From the NCBI RefSeq assembly GCF_002188635.1, contig NZ_NINX01000021.1, positions 1 through 64,000 of the forward strand: a stretch of 64,000 nucleotides of DNA. Direction: 5' to 3'. The translations under genes were made by a program, and so were the position numbers. Shown here piece by piece: positions 29,757 through 38,448 of the stretch. The notes beneath the pieces are model-generated. The model did not search any database and was not told the origin of the DNA. It saw nothing but the letters and a program-made list of their open reading frames with translations. This DNA comes from Pigmentiphaga sp. NML030171. GTDB lineage: Bacteria; Pseudomonadota; Gammaproteobacteria; Burkholderiales; Burkholderiaceae_B. How positions within the stretch are numbered: the first letter of the stretch is position 1; each line of letters opens with the position of its first letter.

Positions 29757-31223
29757 TCATAGCGAGGTGTCGTATTTCACGTTCTTGAGCTGGGTGTTCT
29801 CCAGGATGGCCTCCAGCCCCCGCTCCTTGCCGATGCCCGAGTGCTTGTAGCCGCCGAAGGGCGCGTCCACCGACGTCCTCACGCCGGTATTGACGGCCAC
29901 GCTGCCGGATTCCAGGCGCCGGGCCATGCGCAGGGCGCGCCCACCGTCGCGGGTGAACACGACCGCGGCCAGTCCATAGCGCGTGTCGTTGGCGATGCGC
30001 AGCGCCTGCGCCTCGTCCTTGAAGCCGATCAGCGACTGGACGGGACCGAAGATCTCTTCCTGCGACGTTCTCATGCCGTTGTCGGCCGTGGTCAGCAGCG
30101 TGGGCGGGACGTAGAAGCCGCGCGCCGTCTCCGGGCGGCTGGCCGGATCCGGGTAGGACCGTGGCGTGGCGCCTTCCTGCCGGGCGATGTCGAGGTAGGC
30201 ACGCACGCGTTCGGCCTGGGCGCGGCTGACCAGCGGCCCCATCTGGGTCTGCGGGTCGGCCGGATCGCCCATCCGGATCGCGGCCAGGCGGGTTTCCAGT
30301 CTTGCCTGGAAGGCTTCGCGGATGCCGTCCTGCACCAGCAGCCGCGTGCAGGCGATGCAGACCTGGCCCGAATTCTTGACGATGTCGCCCACCGCCACGT
30401 CCACCGCCGCATCCAGCGCGGCGTCGTCGAACACGATCAGCGGCGACTTGCCGCCCAGCTCCAGCGTGACGCGCTTGACGTCGGCGGCGGCCGCGGCCTG
30501 GATCGCGGCGCCGGTGGCGGTGTCTCCGGTGAACGAGACGCGCGCGACGCCCGGATGCCGCACCAGCGCTTCGCCCACGCTGGCGCCGGAGCCGTTGACG
30601 ACGTTCACCACGCCATCCGGAAAGCCTGCCTCGGCGAACAGCGCCGCCAGCGCCAGGGTGGAGAGCGGCGTGATCTCCGAGGGCTTGATCACCACCGTGT
30701 TGCCCGCCGCCAGCGCCGGCGCCAGCTTGTGCAGCGTCAGCGTCATGGGGTAGTTCCATGGCATGACCAGCGCGCACACGCCCAGCGGCTCGCGCAGCGT
30801 GAAATTCAACACGCTGGCGTGGTTGAGCATGGGAATGGTGTCGCCTCGTACCGCCGGGATGATGCCGGCGAAATAGTCCAGCGAGGCCGGCATGGCGGAC
30901 AGCGATTCGCGCGAATGGGTGATGGGCTTGCCGACGTTGCGGGTCTCGATCCAGGCGAGCTTCTCCACTTCGCGCTCGAACAGCGCCGCAAGCCGGCGCA
31001 GCAGCCGGGCCCGTTCGCGCGGCGTCGTATCGCGCCAGTGTTCGTCGTAGGCGCGGCGTGCCGCGCGGACCGCCGTGTCCACGTCGCGCGCGGTGGCGGC
31101 GTGGACCTGTGCCAGGACGTCGCCCGTGGCGGGATCGTAGGTGGGGAACAGGGCGCCTTCGCCGCCGGCCTGCCAGCGGCCGTCGATCAGCATGCGATAG
31201 GGTTGGTCGTCGATGGGGTTCAT
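29757..31223 (-). CDS. NAD(P)-dependent aldehyde dehydrogenase
   Basis: A 488-residue ALDH-superfamily enzyme. The NAD-binding half has PWNYPMTLTLHKLAPALAAGN, KPSEITPLSTL and SFTGDTATGAAI. The catalytic Glu is in LELGGKSP and the catalytic Cys in NSGQVCIACTR (one of two nearby Cys). The C-terminus EEIFGPVQSLIGF and FGGYKHSGIGKERG are typical of betaine/aldehyde dehydrogenases. It oxidises an aldehyde to an acid, which the ADP-forming ligase could then activate. It starts 4 bp after the Fe-ADH gene ends. Confidence 0.94.
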   Translation of the reverse strand: MNPIDDQPYRMLIDGRWQAGGEGALFPTYDPATGDVLAQVHAATARDVDTAVRAARRAYDEHWRDTTPRERARLLRRLAALFEREVEKLAWIETRNVGKPITHSRESLSAMPASLDYFAGIIPAVRGDTIPMLNHASVLNFTLREPLGVCALVMPWNYPMTLTLHKLAPALAAGNTVVIKPSEITPLSTLALAALFAEAGFPDGVVNVVNGSGASVGEALVRHPGVARVSFTGDTATGAAIQAAAAADVKRVTLELGGKSPLIVFDDAALDAAVDVAVGDIVKNSGQVCIACTRLLVQDGIREAFQARLETRLAAIRMGDPADPQTQMGPLVSRAQAERVRAYLDIARQEGATPRSYPDPASRPETARGFYVPPTLLTTADNGMRTSQEEIFGPVQSLIGFKDEAQALRIANDTRYGLAAVVFTRDGGRALRMARRLESGSVAVNTGVRTSVDAPFGGYKHSGIGKERGLEAILENTQLKNVKYDTSL

Positions 31224-31227
31224 GTCG

Positions 31228-32484
31228 CTACGGGGCGGGAAGGATGACGGTGGATGGGGCGGCTTGGCTGCGCGCGGCGATGTCCAGGTAGAGGCCGGCG
31301 ATGTCGTCGCGGTCGAGGGCGCGCGGGTTGAGCCGGGTCGATGGGCTGAGCAGGGCCTGGTCGGCCAGCGCCAGGGCGTCGTCGCGTGTCAGCGCCAGCG
31401 GCGGCAGGCGGTCGGGCAGCCCGCCCAGGGCGCGCATGCGGCGTATCGCGTCCAGCAGGCGGCCGGCGGCCTGCGCGTCGTCTTCATCGGGGCCGGCCAG
31501 GCCGCAACGGCGCGCCGCACGGGCGTAGCTGGCGGCGGCTTTCCGGGCGGTGTGGTCCGCGATGGGATCGAAGATGGCGGCCAGGACTTCGGCATGGGCC
31601 ATGTCCACCCGGCCTTCGAGCGGCGTGCACAATCCATGCACGGCATCCACGCGCTTCATTCCTATCGCGACGCCGGCCAGGTAGCTGGCCATCAGCATGG
31701 CGGCACGCGCGTCGGCATCGTCGGGCGTGGCCAGGACGCGCGGATAGGCATGAAGCGCCCGGACCAGGGATTCGGCGGCCAGGGCCGCGCCCACCGGAGC
31801 GTCGCAGTCGTTGACCAGGGCCCCCATGGCATGCAGCAGCGCGTCGAAGCCGCCGGCGGCCGTGGCCGCGCGCGGCAGCCCCAGCGTCAGTTCCGGGGCC
31901 AGGACCACGGCTCCCGGACGGCTGCGCGCGCTGCGGAACATCAGTTTGCGGCCGTGCTCGTCCTTGACGAGCGCGGCGGTGCTGCTTTCGCTGCCGGTGC
32001 CGGCGGTGGTGGGCACGGCCAGGAAGAGCGGGTCGTCGGCCTGCGGGGCGCCAGCCATCCAGGCATTGCCGGGGGCCAGCAGGTCGGCGGGGTCGGCCTG
32101 GCCGCCGAACACGGTGGCGTAGGCCACCTTGGCGGTGTCGATCGCGCTGCCGCCGCCGATCGCTACCAGCGCGTCGCACCGGTCCGCGCGGATCGCGGCC
32201 GCCGCGGCGCGGACCTCGTCCAGCGACGGATTGGGGCGCACGCCGTCGTACACGGCGGCGATGCGGCAGCCGGCCCGGTCCGCCGCGCGTTGCAGCGCCG
32301 GTGATGCCAGCGGCCAGACCCGCGGGTCGGCGATGACCGCCACGCGCCGCGCGCGGCGCAGGACCTGGGCCGCGAAGGGCCACGCCGCCTGGCCATGGCC
32401 GCAATGCCCGGGCCACAGGACGACTCGCTCCAGATCGGCAAGCACGGCGGCATCGCCAATGGCGGGCGCACTTGCGTTTGACAT
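31228..32484 (-). CDS. iron-containing alcohol dehydrogenase family protein
   Basis: A 418-residue group III alcohol dehydrogenase/maleylacetate-reductase fold. The NAD loop is VAIGGGSAIDTAK, and VPTTAGTGSESS is conserved. Metal ligands can be placed at GGFDALLHAM (Asp and His), AVHGLCTP (His) and DMAHAEV (His). The second His of the usual HxxxH stretch is replaced by Thr (HGLCT). It is the first gene of the minus-strand catabolic unit. The upstream gap has a perfect 19-bp palindrome shared with a divergent IclR gene. Confidence 0.87.
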   Translation of the reverse strand: MSNASAPAIGDAAVLADLERVVLWPGHCGHGQAAWPFAAQVLRRARRVAVIADPRVWPLASPALQRAADRAGCRIAAVYDGVRPNPSLDEVRAAAAAIRADRCDALVAIGGGSAIDTAKVAYATVFGGQADPADLLAPGNAWMAGAPQADDPLFLAVPTTAGTGSESSTAALVKDEHGRKLMFRSARSRPGAVVLAPELTLGLPRAATAAGGFDALLHAMGALVNDCDAPVGAALAAESLVRALHAYPRVLATPDDADARAAMLMASYLAGVAIGMKRVDAVHGLCTPLEGRVDMAHAEVLAAIFDPIADHTARKAAASYARAARRCGLAGPDEDDAQAAGRLLDAIRRMRALGGLPDRLPPLALTRDDALALADQALLSPSTRLNPRALDRDDIAGLYLDIAARSQAAPSTVILPAP

Positions 32485-32506
32485 GCGTCTCCTTTATAAT
32501 TTGCAC

Positions 32507-32525
32507 AGCGAATTAGTAATTCGCT
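32507..32525. promoter_or_regulatory. perfect palindromic operator AGCGAATTAGTAATTCGCT
   Basis: Two 9-base arms, AGCGAATTA and TAATTCGCT, are exact inverted repeats around a single G. The site lies in the 95-bp gap between the Fe-ADH gene (minus) and an IclR-family gene (plus). It is AT-rich against a GC-rich background. By position it is most likely the autoregulatory and target site of that IclR protein. Confidence 0.75.
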
Positions 32526-32579
32526 AAACGGATTCAGATTAACGTCCAAGCTTTCCGTCCGTCAATCCCTGGAGGCTGC

Positions 32580-33365
32580 ATGGCCGACGCTCCCGCTCGC
32601 TCCGAACCCGAAGACCGCCAGTTCGTCGTGGCGCTGGCACGCGGGCTGGAGATCCTGCGCTGCTTCGACGCGGAACACCGCCAGCTCGGCACGACCGAGA
32701 TCGCCGCCCGCACCGGGTTGCCCCAACCCACGGTGTGGCGGCTCGCCCATACCTTGCAGAAACTCGGCTACCTGGTCATGGAGTCCGGCGCGGACAAGCT
32801 GCGCCTGGGGCCCGCGGCCGTGGCGCTGGGGGGCGCCGCGCTGGCAGGCCAGGAGTCGCTGGACATCGCGCGGCCGCGCATGCAGGAATTGGCCGATCGC
32901 TACCAGGCGGCCGTCGCGCTGGGGCGGCGGGACGGCGACAGCATCGTGTACCTGGCGCGCTGCCAGGGCGACTCGCCGCTGCTGATGAACCTGCGGGTGG
33001 GGTCGCGCATCCCCCTGTACCGCAGCGCGATCGGCTGGGCCTACCTGGCCTCGGGAGCCGGCGGCGAACGAGACCTGGCGCTGGCCGAGGCGGGCGCGCC
33101 CGGGCCCGAGGCCCTGCAGGCGTTCCAGGACGCCGTGGACCTGTACGACGAGCGCGGTTTCGTCATCCATTGCCGGCCGCAGCATCACGTCAACACCGTC
33201 GCCACCGCCATCGTGGTACAGGGCAACGACCGCTATGCCATCAGTTGCGGCGGCCCGGCGTCGGCCCTGCCGGTGGAAGCCATCCTGGACGAAATCGGGC
33301 CCGCGCTGGTCAAGCTCGCGGCCGAACTGCAACCCATCTTCCTGCTCGGCAGGCGCTACGCATGA
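32580..33365 (+). CDS. IclR family transcriptional regulator
   Basis: A 261-residue IclR protein. The winged HTH spans about residues 14-75 (LARGLEILRCFD, TEIAARTGLPQPTVWRLAHTL). The effector domain (about 85-255) includes VYLARCQGDSP, IPLYRSAIGWAYLA and the Cys-containing AISCGGP. The ATG at 32580 follows CTGGAGG. It is divergent from the catabolic operon and overlaps the nitronate monooxygenase start by 4 bp, so it is probably made with that enzyme and controls both arms through the palindrome upstream. Confidence 0.93.
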   Translation: MADAPARSEPEDRQFVVALARGLEILRCFDAEHRQLGTTEIAARTGLPQPTVWRLAHTLQKLGYLVMESGADKLRLGPAAVALGGAALAGQESLDIARPRMQELADRYQAAVALGRRDGDSIVYLARCQGDSPLLMNLRVGSRIPLYRSAIGWAYLASGAGGERDLALAEAGAPGPEALQAFQDAVDLYDERGFVIHCRPQHHVNTVATAIVVQGNDRYAISCGGPASALPVEAILDEIGPALVKLAAELQPIFLLGRRYA

Positions 33366-34387
33366 ACTCCGCATCCGCTGCCCAGGCTCCGGCCATCGAT
33401 ACGCCCATCACTCGCCTCTTCGGCATCCGCTATCCCGTGCTGCTGGGCGGGATGATGTGGCTGTCGGACGCCTCGCTGGTGGCCGCGGCCGTCAATGCGG
33501 GAGCCATGGGCTTCATCACGTCCCGCTCCTCGGCCGACGTCGGCGCCTTCCGGGAACAACTCCAGAAATGCCGCGCGCTGACGGCGGGCAAGGCCTATGG
33601 CGTGAATCTCACGCTGTCGCGGCGCCAGGGCGCCAACGACATCGTGTCCGACATGCTGCGCGTCGCCCTGGACGAAGGCGTGCGCCATTTCGAGACCGCC
33701 GGCCTGCCGCCTTCCCCGCTGCTGCCCGCGCTGCGCGAGGCGGGCGCCGTGGTCGTGCACAAATGCGCCCACATCCGCCACGCCGTCGCGGCCGAACGCA
33801 TGGGGGTCGACGCGGTCACCCTGGTTGGCATGGAAGAAGGCGGGCATCCCGGCTCCAACCCGTTGCCGACCTTCGTCAACGGCGCCTTCGCGCTGGACCG
33901 CCTGTCGATCCCGCTCGCGCTGGGAGGAGGCATCGGCCACGGCAGGCAGATCGCCGCCGCGCTGGCCATGGGGGCGGCGGGCGTGGTCATGGGCAGCCGC
34001 TTCACCACGGCGGCAGAGACACCGGCGCATCCGGCCTACAAGCAGCGCGTGGTCGAGGCGGACGAACACTGCTCGCGCACCGTGCTGTCCACGTTGGGCG
34101 ATACCTGGCGCGTCCTGGACAACGAAAACGCGCGCCGCGTGGCGCGGTTGGAAAACGAAGGGGCCCGCAGCTACGAAGCCTTCGGCGAATGGATACGCGG
34201 CCATCGCGCACGTGACTACGCCTATGCCCAGGGCCTGCACGAGGAAGGCATGCTGTCGCTGGGGCCGGCCGCCGGCTTCTCGCGGGTGGTCGAGCCCTTC
34301 GCGCAGACGCTGCAGGCGCTCATGCTGCAGTGCCGGGAAGCCCTGCTGGGCGCCGGCAGGCTGGCGGGCGGGGGCGAAGCGCCGTGA
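33362..34387 (+). CDS. nitronate monooxygenase family flavoprotein
   Basis: A 341-residue FMN-dependent TIM-barrel protein of the nitronate monooxygenase/2-nitropropane dioxygenase family. FGIRYPVLLGGMMWLSDASL opens the barrel. GFITSRSS, GVNLTLSR, EEGGHPGSN (the conserved Gly-His loop), LALGGGIGHGRQIAAALAMGA and VVMGSRF, the FMN phosphate site, follow. Family members oxidise nitronates or reduce enoyl compounds, and the substrate here is not known. It overlaps the IclR gene (ATGA) and has no close tie to the MFS gene 43 bp downstream beyond shared orientation. Confidence 0.88.
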   Translation: MNSASAAQAPAIDTPITRLFGIRYPVLLGGMMWLSDASLVAAAVNAGAMGFITSRSSADVGAFREQLQKCRALTAGKAYGVNLTLSRRQGANDIVSDMLRVALDEGVRHFETAGLPPSPLLPALREAGAVVVHKCAHIRHAVAAERMGVDAVTLVGMEEGGHPGSNPLPTFVNGAFALDRLSIPLALGGGIGHGRQIAAALAMGAAGVVMGSRFTTAAETPAHPAYKQRVVEADEHCSRTVLSTLGDTWRVLDNENARRVARLENEGARSYEAFGEWIRGHRARDYAYAQGLHEEGMLSLGPAAGFSRVVEPFAQTLQALMLQCREALLGAGRLAGGGEAP

Positions 34388-34430
34388 GCTAACATCCTGG
34401 GACGTCCCGCCCACTCACGCCGCCCCTCCC

Positions 34431-35636
34431 ATGCTGCAGCTCGAACGCGTATTTCCCGCATTGTCCGAACCCACGATGCGGCGCTACCTGATGGGGCAGG
34501 GGGTGTCGGTGCTGGGCAGCTGGACCCAGAACGTGACGCTCAACCTGGTCGTCTACCATCTGTCGGGCTCGGCCGCCGTGCTCGCCCTGCTCAATTTCCT
34601 GCTGTACGGACCGCAGCTGGTGATCGCGCCGCTGGCGGGGGCGCGGGTCAACGCGGGCAACGCGCGCCGGTCTACGCTGAGCGTGCTCTATTCCTCGATG
34701 ACCGTCGCCTGCGTCCTCGCGGTGCTGTCGATGCTGCACTGGCTGACCTTGCCCATCATCCTGGCCCTGGCGCTGTGCGCCGGCGTGCTGAACGCAATCG
34801 AGACCCCATCGCGCCAGGTCCTGCTGCTGACCGGCCTGGAGGATCCGGCGCTGCTGCCCAACGCCATCGCCATGAACACCATGGTCTACAACGTGGGGCG
34901 CATGGTCGGGCCGAGCATGGCCGCCATCATCTATCCCACGTTCGGCCAGGCGGCGGCCTTCCTGACCTATGCCGCCGCGCTAGTGTTCATGGCCTGGTGC
35001 GTGCGATCGATGCCGCGCCGCGCGACGGCGGCGGCATCGCCCTCGCACGACCGGGGAGGGCTGCGCAATGCACTGGTCTACGTGCTGGACGACCGCTTCA
35101 CCGCCAAGTACCTGTCCATCCTGGCCTGCATGGGCCTGCTGGCAGGCAGCTACCAGACGCTCGTGCCGCTGCTGGCGGACCGGGTCTTCCACGACGCCGC
35201 CCGCTACACCGGCGTGTTCTTCGCCTGCGCGGGCATGGGGGCGCTGGCCGCCGCGGTCGTCCTGTCCTCGTCCATCGCGTCGCGCACCGCCAGTCTGCTG
35301 CGGTTCGCCCCCTGGATCGCGTGCGCGGCGCTGGCCCTGTTGTCCACGAGCTGGAGCAGCGTCGTCAGTGGAGCCGCCTTCGTGCTGCTGGGCTTCTGCC
35401 TGAGCTTCTCGGCCACCTCCACCAACGCGACCATCCAGCGGCGCTGCCCGGAGTCCGTCCGCGGCGCCCTGGTCGGCCTCTACGGCATGGCCTACAACGG
35501 CACCATGCCTTTCGGCTATCTGCTCGTGGGGTCGTTCTCGGAGGCCTTCACGGTGACCGGGGCGTTCGGCACCATGGCCGTGGTACTGGCTGCGTGCATC
35601 GGTTTCTTGACGCTGCTGTACTGGCGCAAGACCTGA
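34431..35636 (+). CDS. MFS transporter, EntS/MFS_3-like exporter
   Basis: A 401-residue protein with 10-12 membrane helices of the EntS-like (MFS_3) branch, which contains siderophore and drug exporters. Typical pieces are MGQGVSVLGSWTQNVTLNLVVYHLSGS at the N-terminus and IETPSRQVLLLTGLEDPALLPNAIAMN, where the interhelical loop carries an Asn-Ala-Ile signature. The C-terminus is FLTLLYWRKT. The ATG at 34431 fits the family start. Longer readings in this frame run antiphase to the upstream gene. The substrate is unknown. Confidence 0.85.
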   Translation: MLQLERVFPALSEPTMRRYLMGQGVSVLGSWTQNVTLNLVVYHLSGSAAVLALLNFLLYGPQLVIAPLAGARVNAGNARRSTLSVLYSSMTVACVLAVLSMLHWLTLPIILALALCAGVLNAIETPSRQVLLLTGLEDPALLPNAIAMNTMVYNVGRMVGPSMAAIIYPTFGQAAAFLTYAAALVFMAWCVRSMPRRATAAASPSHDRGGLRNALVYVLDDRFTAKYLSILACMGLLAGSYQTLVPLLADRVFHDAARYTGVFFACAGMGALAAAVVLSSSIASRTASLLRFAPWIACAALALLSTSWSSVVSGAAFVLLGFCLSFSATSTNATIQRRCPESVRGALVGLYGMAYNGTMPFGYLLVGSFSEAFTVTGAFGTMAVVLAACIGFLTLLYWRKT

Positions 35637-35741
35637 AGGGAAAGCGCCGATCAGAGGGAGGATTCGCACGCTGGAGCATCGACTCCCGCCCGCCATGGCC
35701 GGTAGAATGGACTGCGCTTCGAGCAAGGTTCGTTTTTCTCC

Positions 35742-36833
35742 ATGCGCGTGCTCCATATTTGCAGAGTCTATTTTCCCGATGGATGCGGCGTTGCCGAGCG
35801 TTCCGTCCACGGCATCGCTTCCAAGGGCGGCGCCCACGGGATCGACAGCCGCGTGTTGACCGTGTCGGCGCGTGGGGGCTGCGACGAGGCCGATCTGTCC
35901 GGATATCGCATCAAGCGCTATCCCGCATGGCGCAGTGGCGTTTCTCCCTCTTTCATCGCCAGGTTCCGCGGCGAGGCTGCGTGGGCCGACCTGCTGCACT
36001 TCCACTTTCCATGGCCATGCGCCCAATGGGCCTACCTGCTGGGCCGCGTGGCGGTGCCGGCCCTGGCGACGGTCCATGCCGATGCGGCGGGCGGCGGATT
36101 CCTGGCCCGGTCCGCGCGAGACGGTTTCCTGCACCGCATGCGGCGCATCATCGTGACTTCGCCGAATTACCTGGCGGGCAGTGCGGTCCTGCGCGGGCTG
36201 CAGCAGCGGACGGAAGTGGTGCCCACGGGCGTCGAGGATGTTCCTGCGCGCGATCCCGAGGCCGTGTGGCGCTGGCGGCAACGCATCGGCCAGCGCTTCT
36301 TCGTGTTCCTGGGGGGCTTGCGCGACTACAAGGGCCTGCATCACCTGCTGGACGCCATGGAAGGGCGCGATTACCCCCTGGCCGTCGCCGGAGACGGGCC
36401 CGAGCGGTCCTCGCTCGACGCCCATGCCCGGGCGGCAGGGCTGCGCAACATACGTTTCCTGGGACCGCTGGACGACGAGGACAAGCACGATCTGCTGGCC
36501 GCGGCATACGGCTTCGTCCTGCCGTCCTGTCGCCGCGACGAAGTCTACGGGCTGGCGCTGGTCGAGGCATCTGTCCATGGGTTGCCCATGATCTCCTGCG
36601 AAGTCGGAACGGGCACGAGCTACATCAACCTGAACGAGGAAACCGGCCTGGTCGTCCCTCCTGGCGATGCCCGTGCACTGGGAGCCGCGCTGGATCGATT
36701 CTGGCTGGAGCCCGGGCAGGTCCGGGCCTGGGGCGGCGCCGCCCGCCGGCGCTACGTGGAGCGGTTCACCGACGAGGCGATGGTTGCGCGACATGCCGCA
36801 TGCTACGGCGAGATACTGGGGCAAGCCGCCTGA
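35742..36833 (+). CDS. glycosyltransferase family 4 (GT-B) protein
   Basis: A 363-residue GT-B glycosyltransferase. The N-terminal acceptor domain starts VLHICRVYFPDGCGVAERSVHG. The C-terminal donor domain has FVFLGGLRDYKGLHHLLDAM, LAVAGDGPERSSL, and the nucleotide-sugar EX7E region LPSCRRDEVYGLALVEA. It should build a glycosidic bond from a nucleotide sugar at the cytoplasmic face. It is on the plus strand at the edge of the minus-strand glycan array and convergent with the kinase gene, with a small hydrophilic protein between them. Confidence 0.9.
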   Translation: MRVLHICRVYFPDGCGVAERSVHGIASKGGAHGIDSRVLTVSARGGCDEADLSGYRIKRYPAWRSGVSPSFIARFRGEAAWADLLHFHFPWPCAQWAYLLGRVAVPALATVHADAAGGGFLARSARDGFLHRMRRIIVTSPNYLAGSAVLRGLQQRTEVVPTGVEDVPARDPEAVWRWRQRIGQRFFVFLGGLRDYKGLHHLLDAMEGRDYPLAVAGDGPERSSLDAHARAAGLRNIRFLGPLDDEDKHDLLAAAYGFVLPSCRRDEVYGLALVEASVHGLPMISCEVGTGTSYINLNEETGLVVPPGDARALGAALDRFWLEPGQVRAWGGAARRRYVERFTDEAMVARHAACYGEILGQAA

Positions 36834-36900
36834 CGCAGCGGGCGTCCGGGCGGCGGGCACGCGCATTGCTGATCGATGCAGTGATTCCAAGGAGACCACC

Positions 36901-37245
36901 ATGCCCATCGACTCCAGGCGCGGCCAGCCCCCATCGTCCGCGCATCGCCCCGGCGGCCCCTCCGCCCCCGCCAACCTGCCCGAAGCCGCGGTGGACGAGA
37001 CCGGCAATGAAGATCCGGGTGCCGAATTGACCGAACTGCCGGATCACGAACAGCAGGAACAGGCCGGCACCCCGCCGCGCGAGCGGGATGGGCAAGCCGG
37101 GCGCGAACGCACCATCGGCAATCATCCCGTGGATCCGAACAGCATGCCCTCGCGCATCGGACTGCCGGTGGGCGTCGATCGGGAGACCGCCGCCGACCCG
37201 GGAAACCAGACGCCAGACGCCCCGGAGACGGACAACCGGAGCTGA
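36901..37245 (+). CDS. small hydrophilic, probably disordered protein of unknown function
   Basis: A 114-residue protein starting at an ATG preceded by AAGGAG at good spacing, so translation is credible. The sequence is rich in Pro, Gly, Glu, Asp, Gln and Arg (for example PDHEQQEQAGTPPRERDGQ), with no Cys, no membrane segment and no signal peptide. No family is recognised. It resembles stress-associated hydrophilic proteins found near catalases and glycan genes, but that is only a compositional resemblance. It is 67 bp downstream of the GT4 gene. Confidence 0.6.
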   Translation: MPIDSRRGQPPSSAHRPGGPSAPANLPEAAVDETGNEDPGAELTELPDHEQQEQAGTPPRERDGQAGRERTIGNHPVDPNSMPSRIGLPVGVDRETAADPGNQTPDAPETDNRS

Positions 37246-37256
37246 GCAACGCCGTG

Positions 37257-38366
37257 TCAGTCCGGGGACGGATCGTCGGGCAGCCATAAGGTGAAGGTGG
37301 TGCCCGATTCGGACGAGGCGACGGTCAGCGTGCCCCGGTGTGCCACCGCGATCTGCCGGGCGATGTACAGGCCGAGCCCCAGCCCCGTACGGCGTCGCTC
37401 GGTGCCGGGACGCTGTCCTCGCATCAGCGGGTCGAAGATCTGGTGCCGCATGTGAGGCGGGATCGGCGCTCCCTCGTTATGGACTTCGGCGATCACGCAG
37501 CCCTCGTCGCGGCGCACCCGCAGCGCGACCGGGCGGCCGGCGTAGCCATGCTGGACCGCGTTGCCCAGCAGGTTGGCCAGCAGCTGGGCGAGGCGATTGG
37601 CGTCCCAGCGGCCGGCAAGCCGTCCGTGGCATTCCAGCAGAAAAGTCTGCTCGGGATGGATGGCCCGGATCTCGTCCAGGGCGCGCGTGCAGATGTCTTC
37701 CAGGTTGGCGTTCGAGAGCGCCAGCGGCAGCGGACTGCCCAGGCGGGTACGGGTAAAGTCCAGCAGGTCGTCGATCATGCGCTGCATGCGCGAGCCGCTG
37801 TGTCCGATGCGCGTGGCGGCTTCCCGGCACCGGCCGGGCAGTTCGTCGGCGAGCATGAGCGCCTGCGCGGACATGGCGATGGCGCCCAGCGGCGTCCGCA
37901 AGTCGTGGGCGAGAATGCCGACGAACAGATCGCGCGCCCGCTCGAGGCCCGCTGAATAGCGGGAGATCGATTCCTTCAGCGCCTGGTCCAGCGCCTGGTT
38001 GAAGCGAACCAGGTCGTCGTGGGCTTGGGCGTCCATTTCACCGTTTTCGCGCGCCCATCGTTCCAGGATGTTGGCACGCAACGCGCAGAACTCCGACACC
38101 ATCTCGGTCAGGGTAAAGCCGGCCCGCAGCCGGTTGCGGGCATGGACGTGCGCCAGGCGGGTGGCGCCGGACGGCCGGTGTCCGGCGGAGGGCTCGTGGG
38201 GCTGGGCCCGCAGGTCCGCGGCAAGCTGCCGCAGCAGCGACCGGGCCGACGTCTGCAAGGCGTGCTCGGATACGGCCGTTCGCCGCAGGTCCAGTTGCCG
38301 GGCGAACGCGCGCCAGTCGCTTAGAAGCAGGTCCAGGTTCGCGTCGATGAAGTCGGCCAGTCTCAT
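37257..38366 (-). CDS. soluble sensor histidine kinase with RsbR-like N-terminal domain
   Basis: A 369-residue cytoplasmic kinase with no membrane helices. The all-helical N-terminal part (about 1-140, including SDWRAFARQLDLRR and FTLTEMVSEFCALRANIL) resembles the RsbR/globin-like sensor helices. The H-box ILAHDLRTPLGAI puts the phosphorylated His at 154. The HATPase domain (about 255-365) has LLANLLGNAVQHG, GLGLGLYIARQIA and an intact C-terminal G box. The ATG at 38366 follows GGGAGGGG. No response-regulator gene adjoins it. The nearest receiver domain in the window is on the ABC fusion at 48742-51462. Confidence 0.87.
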   Translation of the reverse strand: MRLADFIDANLDLLLSDWRAFARQLDLRRTAVSEHALQTSARSLLRQLAADLRAQPHEPSAGHRPSGATRLAHVHARNRLRAGFTLTEMVSEFCALRANILERWARENGEMDAQAHDDLVRFNQALDQALKESISRYSAGLERARDLFVGILAHDLRTPLGAIAMSAQALMLADELPGRCREAATRIGHSGSRMQRMIDDLLDFTRTRLGSPLPLALSNANLEDICTRALDEIRAIHPEQTFLLECHGRLAGRWDANRLAQLLANLLGNAVQHGYAGRPVALRVRRDEGCVIAEVHNEGAPIPPHMRHQIFDPLMRGQRPGTERRRTGLGLGLYIARQIAVAHRGTLTVASSESGTTFTLWLPDDPSPD

Positions 38367-38448
38367 AGCCCCTCCCGGCATATATGGCCACGCGTGGGAC
38401 AGCGCTGCACGGCAGGGCGCCAGCATGTCTGCCGGCAGATTGTAGATC

